A stretch of DNA of 54,375 nucleotides from assembly GCA_017852795.1 (NCBI GenBank), contig JAFMKU010000009.1, positions 1-54,375 of the forward strand. Direction: 5' to 3'. The notes below the pieces were generated by a model. That model worked only from the letters and a program-made list of their open reading frames with translations. It did not search any database and was not told the DNA's origin. The DNA comes from Candidatus Neomicrothrix sp. Lineage in GTDB: Bacteria; Actinomycetota; Acidimicrobiia; Acidimicrobiales; Aldehydirespiratoraceae. Positions 26,575-35,180 of this stretch are shown here, one piece after another; within the stretch, counting starts at the first letter, position 1, and every line of letters begins with the position of its first letter. A program made the position numbers and the translations under genes.

Positions 26575-27975
26575 TCAGCCTTCGAATGCGTCCAACAGTT
26601 CGGTCAGCGGCACGAGGCCACCGTCGCCGTAGGTGCTGTCGTATTCCGACAGACGCAGCAGGTCCTGAGCGCCACGCTTCTCCATTGACACCGACGAGGC
26701 TCCGAGACCCGGAACGTAGAAGTCATTGAAGGCCGGGCCGTAGGCGGCATCGCCAAACGACGTCGGGGTCAGGTCACCACCGGCTGCGGTTGCGATCTGA
26801 ACGAAGATCGACAGCGCATGGCAGTAGCGACGCAGCGAGTTGAACCAGTTCTCGTCCTGAGCCTCGTACGTCGAGGGGGTGCGCAAGTCGGCTTCGGCGA
26901 TGCGCTCAGTAACCGGGGCAACACACTCTTCCTGGAACGCAGGATCATCCCAGATCTCGTCGTCGGTCGCACCGGTAGCAGCCAGCACGCCGTCAGCGAT
27001 GGACTTGTCGGTGATGGTTGCACCCAAGTTGGCAAGGCCACCCGGGTTGTTCGACCAGATCGCGATCTCGCCGGCCAAGCCAGCCGCACCGGCACCACGG
27101 ATTTCCGAGGAAGGAGTACCGAAGATCATCAGGGTGTTTGCGCCTGAGCTCTTGAACCGTTCGAAAGCAACAGCCAACTCGTCGTCCTGGGCCAGCGTGT
27201 CGCCGTCGCCCGCTTCGATGATTGCCGAACCAACAACTTCAATACCGCGAGCTTCGAGCTGGGCCAGCACGGATGCTTCCTGTTCGGCCGCCGCAGCGCC
27301 ACCCATGGTGAACACGACCGCACCTTCGGTGCGACCCGTCTGTTCCAGAAGGTTCAGCAGGTTGATGGTCGAGTAGTCAGCGGTTGCGCTCGAGTGGAAC
27401 CACGGAACCTTGGCCCGTGAAAGCTCGTCACCAGCGATCTCGCCACCAACCATGATGGTTGAGTTGGTGTCGGTGACGCAGACGTCGGCAGGACTGGCCG
27501 GGCCAACAAAGCCGCCGAGCACGGCGAAGCTTTCGTTGTCCTGGGTCAGTACGGAGCAAACTCGCTCGGCGTCAGCCGGGTCGATCGGGCTGTAGAAGTC
27601 GTAGACCGCTTCGACCATGCGTCCGTTGATGCCACCACGGTCGTTCAGGTCAGCAATAAGCGCTTCCCAGACGGCCTGCTGGTCACCCCAGCCGGCGGGG
27701 CTGAGGCCGAGGTCAACCAGAAGCTTGAAGTTGAGCATCGACACACCGACGTGGATGGTGTCGGCGGTGACGCCACGCCACGAGTCGGTGAGGACGATTT
27801 CCTCTTCAACCGGCTCGGCTGGCTCGTCAGTTTCAGTTTCGGCGGCAGCCGAGGTGGTCGTTGCTGGTTCTTCGGTGGCTGCGTCGTCTTCGTTGCTCAC
27901 GCACGACGCGGCCAGCAAGGCCACCGCAAAGAGCGCGAGAAGACTACGAAGCGCTGATGAACGAAGCTTCTTCAT
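26575..27975 (-). CDS. ABC-type branched-chain amino acid/urea-like substrate-binding lipoprotein
   Basis: Lipoprotein signal MKKLRSSALRSLLALFAVALLAASC; periplasmic-binding-protein fold features; GGAGGGAAC RBS before ATG at 27975. Confidence 0.85.
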   Translation of the reverse strand: MKKLRSSALRSLLALFAVALLAASCVSNEDDAATEEPATTTSAAAETETDEPAEPVEEEIVLTDSWRGVTADTIHVGVSMLNFKLLVDLGLSPAGWGDQQAVWEALIADLNDRGGINGRMVEAVYDFYSPIDPADAERVCSVLTQDNESFAVLGGFVGPASPADVCVTDTNSTIMVGGEIAGDELSRAKVPWFHSSATADYSTINLLNLLEQTGRTEGAVVFTMGGAAAAEQEASVLAQLEARGIEVVGSAIIEAGDGDTLAQDDELAVAFERFKSSGANTLMIFGTPSSEIRGAGAAGLAGEIAIWSNNPGGLANLGATITDKSIADGVLAATGATDDEIWDDPAFQEECVAPVTERIAEADLRTPSTYEAQDENWFNSLRRYCHALSIFVQIATAAGGDLTPTSFGDAAYGPAFNDFYVPGLGASSVSMEKRGAQDLLRLSEYDSTYGDGGLVPLTELLDAFEG

Positions 27976-28093
27976 GTTCCCTCCAAGGATTGACAGTTGC
28001 GAAAGTGCAAATGCAAGTGCTGAGTAAAGCAGACTGAGCGCCAATTGTCACCATTTCGTACCGTAACAACGTTGGCTCTGCCATGCTTCCGGT

Positions 28094-28495
28094 ATGACCG
28101 AAACCTCCCAAGAACCCAGTGAGGGCATGGTTCAACTTCTCGGATGGACCGGTCCCTGGTCCGACGATGATCCTGACGCCAATTTCAAAGCCGAGGTCGC
28201 GGCGCACGCGCATCTTGATGCGTTGGCGACGGTGGAACGGCTCAGCGAAAACCTCGGAGTTCCGGTCGGAGCGCTCGTCCATTACGTGCTGGCCCGTTGG
28301 GCGAGCGAAGGGAGCAGCGCGCTGCTCGAAATCGGCCCCCGGATGACCCGTCGATTGCAGGAACCGTTCCTCAACGCGGAAGCCGAGGGGACCGACGCAG
28401 CCCGACTCGACGCCTACGAGCAGGTTCGCCAAATGGTGCACTGGCTCAACCTTCCCCTCGACCAGCCGGAGATCTACGATCAACCCGGTTCGTAG
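28094..28495 (+). CDS. DUF6027-like small protein (family assignment from memory)
   Basis: 133 aa; WSDDDPDANFKAEVAAHAHLDALATVERLSENLGVPVGALVHYVLARWASEGS pattern. Confidence 0.6.
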   Translation: MTETSQEPSEGMVQLLGWTGPWSDDDPDANFKAEVAAHAHLDALATVERLSENLGVPVGALVHYVLARWASEGSSALLEIGPRMTRRLQEPFLNAEAEGTDAARLDAYEQVRQMVHWLNLPLDQPEIYDQPGS

Positions 28496-28528
28496 GCACT
28501 CGTCTTGCTGGGCTGGCACGATAGAGGT

Positions 28529-29266
28529 GTGGAACACCCCGAACCGCTCTACCAACATCGGTACCCATCTCCGGAACTCGAAGCGCAACACCCGTTTCGA
28601 ACGTTGGAGTTCACGCCTCGCGACCCGGAGGAAATGGCCCAGCGAGCCGAAACCTTCGCGACGTTCATGGGGCAACGCCGCAGCCCTCGACTGTTCTCCG
28701 ACCGGCCGGTGCCTGAGGCGTTGATCGAAGCGGCGATCCGCACCGCAGGAACCGCACCGTCGGGGGCGCACAAACAGCCGTGGCATTTCGTGGCGGTCAG
28801 CGACCCGGGGCTCAAAGCAACCATTCGGGTGGCCGCCGAAGAAGAAGAACGGGTCAACTACCTCGAAAACCGGATGAACGCCGAATGGCAGGAGGCGCTC
28901 GCTCCGATCGGCACCGACCACCACAAGGAATTTCTCGAAGTTGCCCCCTGGCTCGTGGTGCTGTTCGAACAGCGCTACGAACTGCGCTCCGATGGCGAGT
29001 CACGCAAAAACTATTACGTGAAGGAAAGCGTCGGGATGGCTGCCGGCCTGTTCGTTGCTGCGGTGCACCACATGGGCTTGGCAACCCTGCCTCACACCCC
29101 GTCACCCATGGCTTTTCTCCGGCAGGTCCTTGACCGTGGCCCCAATGAGCGGCCGTTCGCAATGTTTCCGGTTGGGTACCCACTCCCGGGAGTGAAAGTT
29201 CCGGATTTCGCCCGCAAGCCATTAGCGGAGATAATGACGGCCGTGACCCGACCCACTCCCGGATAG
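28529..29266 (+). CDS. Nitroreductase-fold flavoprotein, iodotyrosine deiodinase (IYD)-like
   Basis: RRSPRLFSDRPVP, GTAPSGAHKQPWHF, EEEERVNYLENRM, HKEFLEVAPWLVVLFEQ, NYYVKESVGMAAGLFVAAVHHMGLATLPHTPSPMAFL, FPVGYP. Confidence 0.85.
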   Translation: MEHPEPLYQHRYPSPELEAQHPFRTLEFTPRDPEEMAQRAETFATFMGQRRSPRLFSDRPVPEALIEAAIRTAGTAPSGAHKQPWHFVAVSDPGLKATIRVAAEEEERVNYLENRMNAEWQEALAPIGTDHHKEFLEVAPWLVVLFEQRYELRSDGESRKNYYVKESVGMAAGLFVAAVHHMGLATLPHTPSPMAFLRQVLDRGPNERPFAMFPVGYPLPGVKVPDFARKPLAEIMTAVTRPTPG

Positions 29267-29292
29267 GTTCACCGAACAGACAGGACACCCCA

Positions 29293-31827
29293 ATGGGCAA
29301 ACGTTCACTGATTGCGCTTCTCACCAGCCTTGCGTTGATCGCCGCAGCTTGTTCGGGAGGTGGTGACACGGTCGAAAAGACCACCGATGACACCGCCGGG
29401 GTGGACGAGTCAACGGAAACCGGTACCGACGAATCAGCCGGATCGGTGGTGACCGAAGATCGGGCCTATTACATCCTGCCGCCCGGTAACTACGGCGGCC
29501 TCCCGACCAACGAGAACAGCCTCGACCAGATGGCGCTCTACGACGGGTTGACACCATTGCGTGGTTCGGTCAGCGATGCCGACATTGAGCAGTTCTACCT
29601 CGCACAGAACTTCGAACCGATCGGCGCCACCCGGGTCGAAGAGACCGGGCGCGACGGGGTCACCGTCACCTACGACGAATGGGGGATCGCGCATGTGGTT
29701 GGCGACACCCGCGAAGACGTGGCCTTTGGAGCCGGTTGGGTCACAGCCCGTGACCGCGGCCTGCTGATCAGCCTTGGTCGCTGGGCGGCGCGCGCCGCGG
29801 TGGCCGACATTCCCGGTATCGACGCCTTCTCTCTGGTGACCAGCCTCACCCCCTACGAGCCAAGCGAGCAGGTAGAAGCGCTCGTCGACGCCCAAGTTGA
29901 ACTTTTGCTTGAAACCTACGGTGACGAAGGTGCCGAGGTGATGGCCGACGCGCAGGCCTACGCCGACGGCATGAACGCCTACTGGGGCGCGAACAACACG
30001 GACACCGATTGGGTCCCGTTTGAAGCCAAAGAAGTGATCGCCACTACTGCGTTTATCGGCTCGATCTTTGGCGCGGGTGGCGGATCAGAAGCCGCCAATG
30101 CCAGCTTCTTGGCTTCGCTCGAAGCCGAATTGGGTCCCGAACTTGGACGTTCGGTGTGGGAAGACCTGATGCAGACCGACGACCCGGAAGCGCCGACGAC
30201 GATCGACACCCGCTTCGAGTACGGCACCTACACCGGTGGTGACGTGACCGGTTCGGTGATGATCGACGCCGGATCGGTGATCTCGCTCGACCCACGCAAC
30301 CCCGATCCCGATGCGGCCCCGAACCTTCTGACCTCGGCGTACACGGTTTCTGCAGCCGGAGATCCCCCCGACCGGAAAGCTTCGAACTGGTTGACGGTGG
30401 CGCCCGACGCTTCGACCAACGACACCACCCTGGCCGTCATGGGTCCCCAGTTGGGCTACTACTACCCCGAGATCGTGATGCAGATCGACCTTCAAGGTCC
30501 TGGGATCAAGGCGCAAGGCGCCGCGGTTCCCGGATTGGCGATGTATTTGCTGATCGGCCGAACCGAGGATTACGCCTGGAGTCTTACGTCGGCCAACCAA
30601 GACGTTCGGGACGTTTTCGCCGAAGTGCTCTGCGAGCCGGATGGATCAACCCCGACCCGCCAGAGCACCCATTACGAGTTCGAAGGTGAATGCGTGGCCT
30701 TCGAAGCCTTCGATGCCGGTGTGCTCGGTGGTCAGGCCATTAGCTACCCGGTCTCGGTGCATGGTCCGGTGATTGGCACTGCCACCTCCGATGGTGCCCC
30801 GGTGGCTTTGACCCGTCAACGCTCAACGTTTGGCCGCGACGGGTTTAACTTGGTGGCGCTCAAGCGCATGACCGAAGGACAAGCCGAAACTCCGGAAGAT
30901 TTCTTTGAGATCGCCAACCACTTCGGCTTCACCTTCAACTGGGGTTACGCCAACCGCGAAACCAACGCCTATTTCGCGTCGGGACTTCTGCCAGAACGCG
31001 CACCAGGGCTCGACCGTCGACTCCCGACGCTCGGCACCGGCGAGTACGAATGGCAAGGCTTCCTTGCTCAAGACGAACATCCCCACGCGATCAGCAGCGA
31101 CAACGGGCGCCTCCTGAACTGGAACAACCAGTCGGCCCCAGGCTTCATGCACGGCGACGGCAACCTGTACGGGTCGTGGCATCGGGTCGAAAACTTTGAC
31201 CAGTGGGATGAAGACGCGACGCTGGCCGAGGTGGTTTCGGTGATGAACCGGGCCGCGACCGAAGACACTGCGGCGCCGGTCTGGCCGGTGATCTCAGAGG
31301 TGTTGGCCGCGGCCGAGGCACCGTCGGCGTTGGCCGCCGAGGCGCTCGCCATGTTGGATGCCTGGGTCGCCGACGACGCCCCGCTGCTTGACGCGGACGA
31401 AGATGGTTTCTGGGATGACCCCAGCGCTCGGATCCATCAAGAAATCTTCGACCCGCTGCTGTTCGCAGCCGTGGAACCGGTTCTTGGTTCGGTGATCTCC
31501 GCCGGTGTCTCCCTGCGAGGAATTGGTCTGACCAGCCTCGTTGACAAAGACCTTCGGACCCTGCTTGGACACTCCGTGGAAGGGGAGTTCGCCAACGCCT
31601 ACTGTGGCGCGGGTGACCTGACCACCTGTGCCGAAGCGTTGTGGGCGTCGATCGATGGACAGTTGCAGGCTGCCGCGGCGGAATTGGGTGACGATCTCAC
31701 CACCTGGCGTCGAGCGGGTCTGATGACCAGTTTCGTGCCGGGACTCATTCCCGACACCTTCCGCTCCACCAACCGACCGACCTACCAGCAGGTGCTGGAG
31801 TTTGCCCCGCAACGCCCAGTGGGCTGA
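29293..31827 (+). CDS. Penicillin acylase-family (Ntn-hydrolase) exported lipoprotein
   Basis: Lipobox signal RSLIALLTSLALIAAACSG; DEWGIAHVVGDTREDVAFGAGWVTARDRG; candidate nucleophile Ser in RKASNWLTV; WGYANRETNAYF. Confidence 0.88.
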   Translation: MGKRSLIALLTSLALIAAACSGGGDTVEKTTDDTAGVDESTETGTDESAGSVVTEDRAYYILPPGNYGGLPTNENSLDQMALYDGLTPLRGSVSDADIEQFYLAQNFEPIGATRVEETGRDGVTVTYDEWGIAHVVGDTREDVAFGAGWVTARDRGLLISLGRWAARAAVADIPGIDAFSLVTSLTPYEPSEQVEALVDAQVELLLETYGDEGAEVMADAQAYADGMNAYWGANNTDTDWVPFEAKEVIATTAFIGSIFGAGGGSEAANASFLASLEAELGPELGRSVWEDLMQTDDPEAPTTIDTRFEYGTYTGGDVTGSVMIDAGSVISLDPRNPDPDAAPNLLTSAYTVSAAGDPPDRKASNWLTVAPDASTNDTTLAVMGPQLGYYYPEIVMQIDLQGPGIKAQGAAVPGLAMYLLIGRTEDYAWSLTSANQDVRDVFAEVLCEPDGSTPTRQSTHYEFEGECVAFEAFDAGVLGGQAISYPVSVHGPVIGTATSDGAPVALTRQRSTFGRDGFNLVALKRMTEGQAETPEDFFEIANHFGFTFNWGYANRETNAYFASGLLPERAPGLDRRLPTLGTGEYEWQGFLAQDEHPHAISSDNGRLLNWNNQSAPGFMHGDGNLYGSWHRVENFDQWDEDATLAEVVSVMNRAATEDTAAPVWPVISEVLAAAEAPSALAAEALAMLDAWVADDAPLLDADEDGFWDDPSARIHQEIFDPLLFAAVEPVLGSVISAGVSLRGIGLTSLVDKDLRTLLGHSVEGEFANAYCGAGDLTTCAEALWASIDGQLQAAAAELGDDLTTWRRAGLMTSFVPGLIPDTFRSTNRPTYQQVLEFAPQRPVG

Positions 31828-31849
31828 ACGTGAACCTCGGGTTGTTCTG

Positions 31850-33010
31850 ATGAGTGACCGCACGACGGGAGATGTCGAAATCGCGGTGATTGGGCGAGGG
31901 TTGATCGGCTCGGCCGCGGCACGGCATCTCGCCGAAACAAACCGGTCGGTTGCGCTGATCGGTCCCGGTGAACCCGCCGACAGAACCACCAGCAACGGCC
32001 CGTTTTGCTCGCATCCCGATGAGGGACGGATCACCCGGATCGCCGGACGCAGCGAGATGTGGACCACCGTGGCGGCGCAGTCGATCGAACGCTACGCCGA
32101 CATTGCCCGTCGGTCCGGCATCGAGTTCCACACCCCTCGTGGGGTGCTGATCGGCTATCCAAACGGCCCTGAATGGCAGGCTCGGGCCGAAGTTTGGGGC
32201 AGTGACGCTCGAATCGTGGAGCGAGATTGGGTTCGGGAACATACCGGCATCGCCATTTCGAACGGCCACCCGTTGCTCTACGAAGGGGCACCCGCGGGCT
32301 ACATCAACCCCCGGCGGTTGGTAGCTGCTCAAACCGAACTGGCCCGCCAAGCCAACGCCTTCGTGGTGGAGGCGGCGGTCAACCGGATCGAACGGAACTC
32401 GTCGGGGCTGTTTCGGCTGGAAACCTCAAACGGTGCAGTGGTGGCCCGCCAGTTGCTGGTTGCTACCGGGGCTTTTGGATCACCGCTGTTCGAATGGAAA
32501 CTCAAGGTGGAACGACGGGCTCGGACCACGGTGATGGCCCGACTCGACGATGACCAACGAATCCCCAGCCTCCTTTTGGACTCGCCACCCGACGACCGAA
32601 TCAACGAGGCGTACTGGGTTCCACCGGTGCGCTACCCCGACGGTTCGGTGCGTATCAAAATTGGGGGCGACCTCAAGGCGACGGTGCTGCTCGACGACGC
32701 CGATCTGGTGCCGTGGTTTCGCAGCGACGGAGATCCGGTCGAAATCGAATGCCTGACCAACAACCTGTATGCACTCCTCCCTGACGCCCCGCTGGGCGAT
32801 GTGGTCACGGCCCCTTGCGTGATCACCGGTACTCCCAGCGAGATGCCTTACATCGGCTGGGTTGACGATGGAGTGGCGGTGGCGTTGGGAGGAAACGGGT
32901 CGGCGGCGAAATCAAGTGACGAACTCGGCCGCATCGCGGCGTCGCTGTTCGGCGAGTCGGGCTGGGATTCGATACTTTCTCCCGGATTGTTCACCCCGCA
33001 GCTGCTCTGA
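31850..33010 (+). CDS. DAO-family FAD-dependent oxidase (monomeric sarcosine oxidase-like)
   Basis: EIAVIGRGLIGSAAARHLAE, SEMWTTVAAQSIERYADIA, APCVITGTPSEMPYIG, GGNGSAAKSSDELG. Confidence 0.85.
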   Translation: MSDRTTGDVEIAVIGRGLIGSAAARHLAETNRSVALIGPGEPADRTTSNGPFCSHPDEGRITRIAGRSEMWTTVAAQSIERYADIARRSGIEFHTPRGVLIGYPNGPEWQARAEVWGSDARIVERDWVREHTGIAISNGHPLLYEGAPAGYINPRRLVAAQTELARQANAFVVEAAVNRIERNSSGLFRLETSNGAVVARQLLVATGAFGSPLFEWKLKVERRARTTVMARLDDDQRIPSLLLDSPPDDRINEAYWVPPVRYPDGSVRIKIGGDLKATVLLDDADLVPWFRSDGDPVEIECLTNNLYALLPDAPLGDVVTAPCVITGTPSEMPYIGWVDDGVAVALGGNGSAAKSSDELGRIAASLFGESGWDSILSPGLFTPQLL

Positions 33011-33052
33011 GTCGAGCAACACCCGCCGCGATCACCGCGACTCGCACCGTCG

Positions 33053-33790
33053 TTACAGGAATGTTCTGAGCGCGAGAACGGTGACCGTGGAGGCGAGCAC
33101 CACCAGCACGAACCGGTCGAAACCGGCGGAGCTCAATCGAGACCGGAGCCGTTCGCCGACCGGGATGATGGCCAGCGCCGGAATGCAGGACAGCAACGTG
33201 GCGCCATAGCGACCACTGAGTTCACCGTTGAGCCAAAGCGTTGGGACTTGCGCGGCTCCGGCGAGTGAGAACAGCAGCGTGAGAGAGAAAATCGTGGCAT
33301 CCCGACTCAGTCGGAAGCTATGGATCCAGACCCCGAGAATCGGTCCGGAAATCCCGATCGCCCCCTGCATGGCGCCAACTACCAGACCAACCCCAGGGGC
33401 CCAACGAGCGCTGGTGGCTTCGTCAACTCTGAGGTCAGGCGAGAGCACAAACTTGATGACGTACCCGATGACCACCAGAACCAGAAGGCCCACCAGCGGT
33501 TCGTTCGGAAGGTAGATCAAGGCCATCGTTCCCCCCACGGCACCAACGAAACCGGTGACGCCGAGCATGGTGAGATCCCGAGCCTCATGGCGATGGGCCC
33601 GGGTACGCCAGGCCATCCCCACGTTGATCAACAGGTTCGGAAAGGCCAGCACGGCGACTGCGGTTTCGACATCGGCCACGAACGAGATGATCGGTACGGC
33701 CATCAAGGGCAACCCGAGACCCCCGATGCTTTTCAGAAACGACCCGGCCAACACGGCGAGCAGGATGACAATCAGCGTTGTGGTGCTCAC
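33053..33790 (-). CDS. TauE/SafE (sulfite exporter) family membrane protein
   Basis: Multiple TM segments; GSFLKSIGGLGLPLMAVP and GAMQGAIGISGPILGVW. Confidence 0.87.
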   Translation of the reverse strand: MSTTTLIVILLAVLAGSFLKSIGGLGLPLMAVPIISFVADVETAVAVLAFPNLLINVGMAWRTRAHRHEARDLTMLGVTGFVGAVGGTMALIYLPNEPLVGLLVLVVIGYVIKFVLSPDLRVDEATSARWAPGVGLVVGAMQGAIGISGPILGVWIHSFRLSRDATIFSLTLLFSLAGAAQVPTLWLNGELSGRYGATLLSCIPALAIIPVGERLRSRLSSAGFDRFVLVVLASTVTVLALRTFL

Positions 33791-33908
33791 CGGACCCCCG
33801 AGCGAAACCGAATCCGCTGGCTAGCGGTCGTGATCAGGCTAGCTGGCTTGCTTACCACCAACGGGCGAGGCAAGGTTGCGATCACGGTCGAAGAGAGGAG
33901 CACCGGTC

Positions 33909-34397
33909 ATGACACGCATGATGATGGACACACCGATTGGGGTTCTGGTTCTGGAGGCGACCGAACGGGGTCTGTGTCGAGTGGGCCTTCCCGGCCCTAA
34001 TCAAACCAGTGCTGGCCGCAACCGCCAAACGGACCATCCGGTCTTGGCTCAGGCGGCCGCCGAAATCGACGAGTATTTCAGCGGCCGTCGCCGCACGTTC
34101 TCGATCCCGTTAGATCTCGCCGGGACTCCCTTTCAGCGAGCGGCCTGGCAGGCACTGGCCGACGTTCCCTACGCAGAGACGATTAGTTACCGGGAACAGG
34201 CCGAACGCATTGGTCGCCCCAAAGCAGTGCGGGCAATCGGGTCGGCCAACGCCAAGAACCCGGTTCCCATCGTGCTGCCCTGCCATCGGGTGATCGGTTC
34301 GGATGGTCGCCTCACCGGATTCGCCGGTGGGCTTGCATGTAAACAGCAACTGCTTGATCACGAACGAGTGGTCGGGCCCAAACCGAAAGCTGGTTGA
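33909..34397 (+). CDS. ogt: Methylated-DNA--protein-cysteine S-methyltransferase
   Basis: FQRAAWQALADVPYAETISYREQAERIGRPKAVRAIGSANAKNPVPIVLPCHRVIGSDGRLTGFAGG. Confidence 0.95.
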   Translation: MTRMMMDTPIGVLVLEATERGLCRVGLPGPNQTSAGRNRQTDHPVLAQAAAEIDEYFSGRRRTFSIPLDLAGTPFQRAAWQALADVPYAETISYREQAERIGRPKAVRAIGSANAKNPVPIVLPCHRVIGSDGRLTGFAGGLACKQQLLDHERVVGPKPKAG

Positions 34398-34400
34398 CCG

Positions 34401-35180
34401 GTGACGCTTTCGTTGGAGCGCTATCCCGATATTGACTACCACGCCGAACGGGCCCGCAGCGACGACCTTGATGAGGTCAGGTTGTTGCGGAAATGGGAAG
34501 CGGCGATCGGCTACCGGATCTTTTCGGCGCTGCGCTGGGGGCAGCTTGGAGATGGCCACATTTCGGTGCGCGACCCTGAGTTCACCGATCACTTCTGGCT
34601 GTTGGGGTATGGAATCCCGTTCTGGGCCGCAACCGTGCACAACATGGCGCTGGTCGGGCCGGACGGCAGGATCGTTGACGGACCAGACGCCGGAGGGGTC
34701 AATACTGCCGGGTACAACATTCACGGTCCGGTGCTGGCCACCCACCCAAATCTGGTTTCGGCGGCTCACACCCACACGCAGTTCGGGACACCGTGGTCGG
34801 CCAATGTCGAACCGTTCTCGGCGATCAGCCAAGAGTCCTGTTCGTTTGTGGGGAACCAGGCGATCTATCACGGTGAAGATTTGGAAGTGGCAACCATCGA
34901 AGGTGGTCAACGGATCGCCGAGGCGATGGGGGGCAACAACCTGATCATCCTGCGTAACCATGGGCTGCTCACCGGGGGGCTGTCGCCGGCCGAAGCGGTC
35001 GGGTGGTTTGTTTTGGCCGAACGGGTTGCTGAGGTGCACGTCAAAGCCACCAACCCGAAACCGATTTCCGACGAGATGGCCAAGGTCGTCGCCGAGGAGT
35101 TCACGAAACCGGCGATGGCTTGGCGCACCTTCCAATGGCTGGCTCGGGATCTGGTTCCCGACCCGAGCGTGGTGCTCTAG
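34401..35180 (+). CDS. Class II aldolase/adducin family protein
   Basis: DGHISVRDPEF, AAHTHTQFGTPWSANVEPF, IILRNHGLLTGG; GTG start. Confidence 0.9.
   Translation: MTLSLERYPDIDYHAERARSDDLDEVRLLRKWEAAIGYRIFSALRWGQLGDGHISVRDPEFTDHFWLLGYGIPFWAATVHNMALVGPDGRIVDGPDAGGVNTAGYNIHGPVLATHPNLVSAAHTHTQFGTPWSANVEPFSAISQESCSFVGNQAIYHGEDLEVATIEGGQRIAEAMGGNNLIILRNHGLLTGGLSPAEAVGWFVLAERVAEVHVKATNPKPISDEMAKVVAEEFTKPAMAWRTFQWLARDLVPDPSVVL

Noticed and set aside
24779-26632. 617-aa plus-strand ORF opposite the FNR fusion
   Set aside because: Antisense ORF typical of high-GC codon bias; the minus-strand frame has clear FAD/NADP motifs and this one has none
27944-28924. 326-aa minus-strand ORF across the IYD/DUF6027 region
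   Set aside because: Opposite strand to well-supported genes; no motifs
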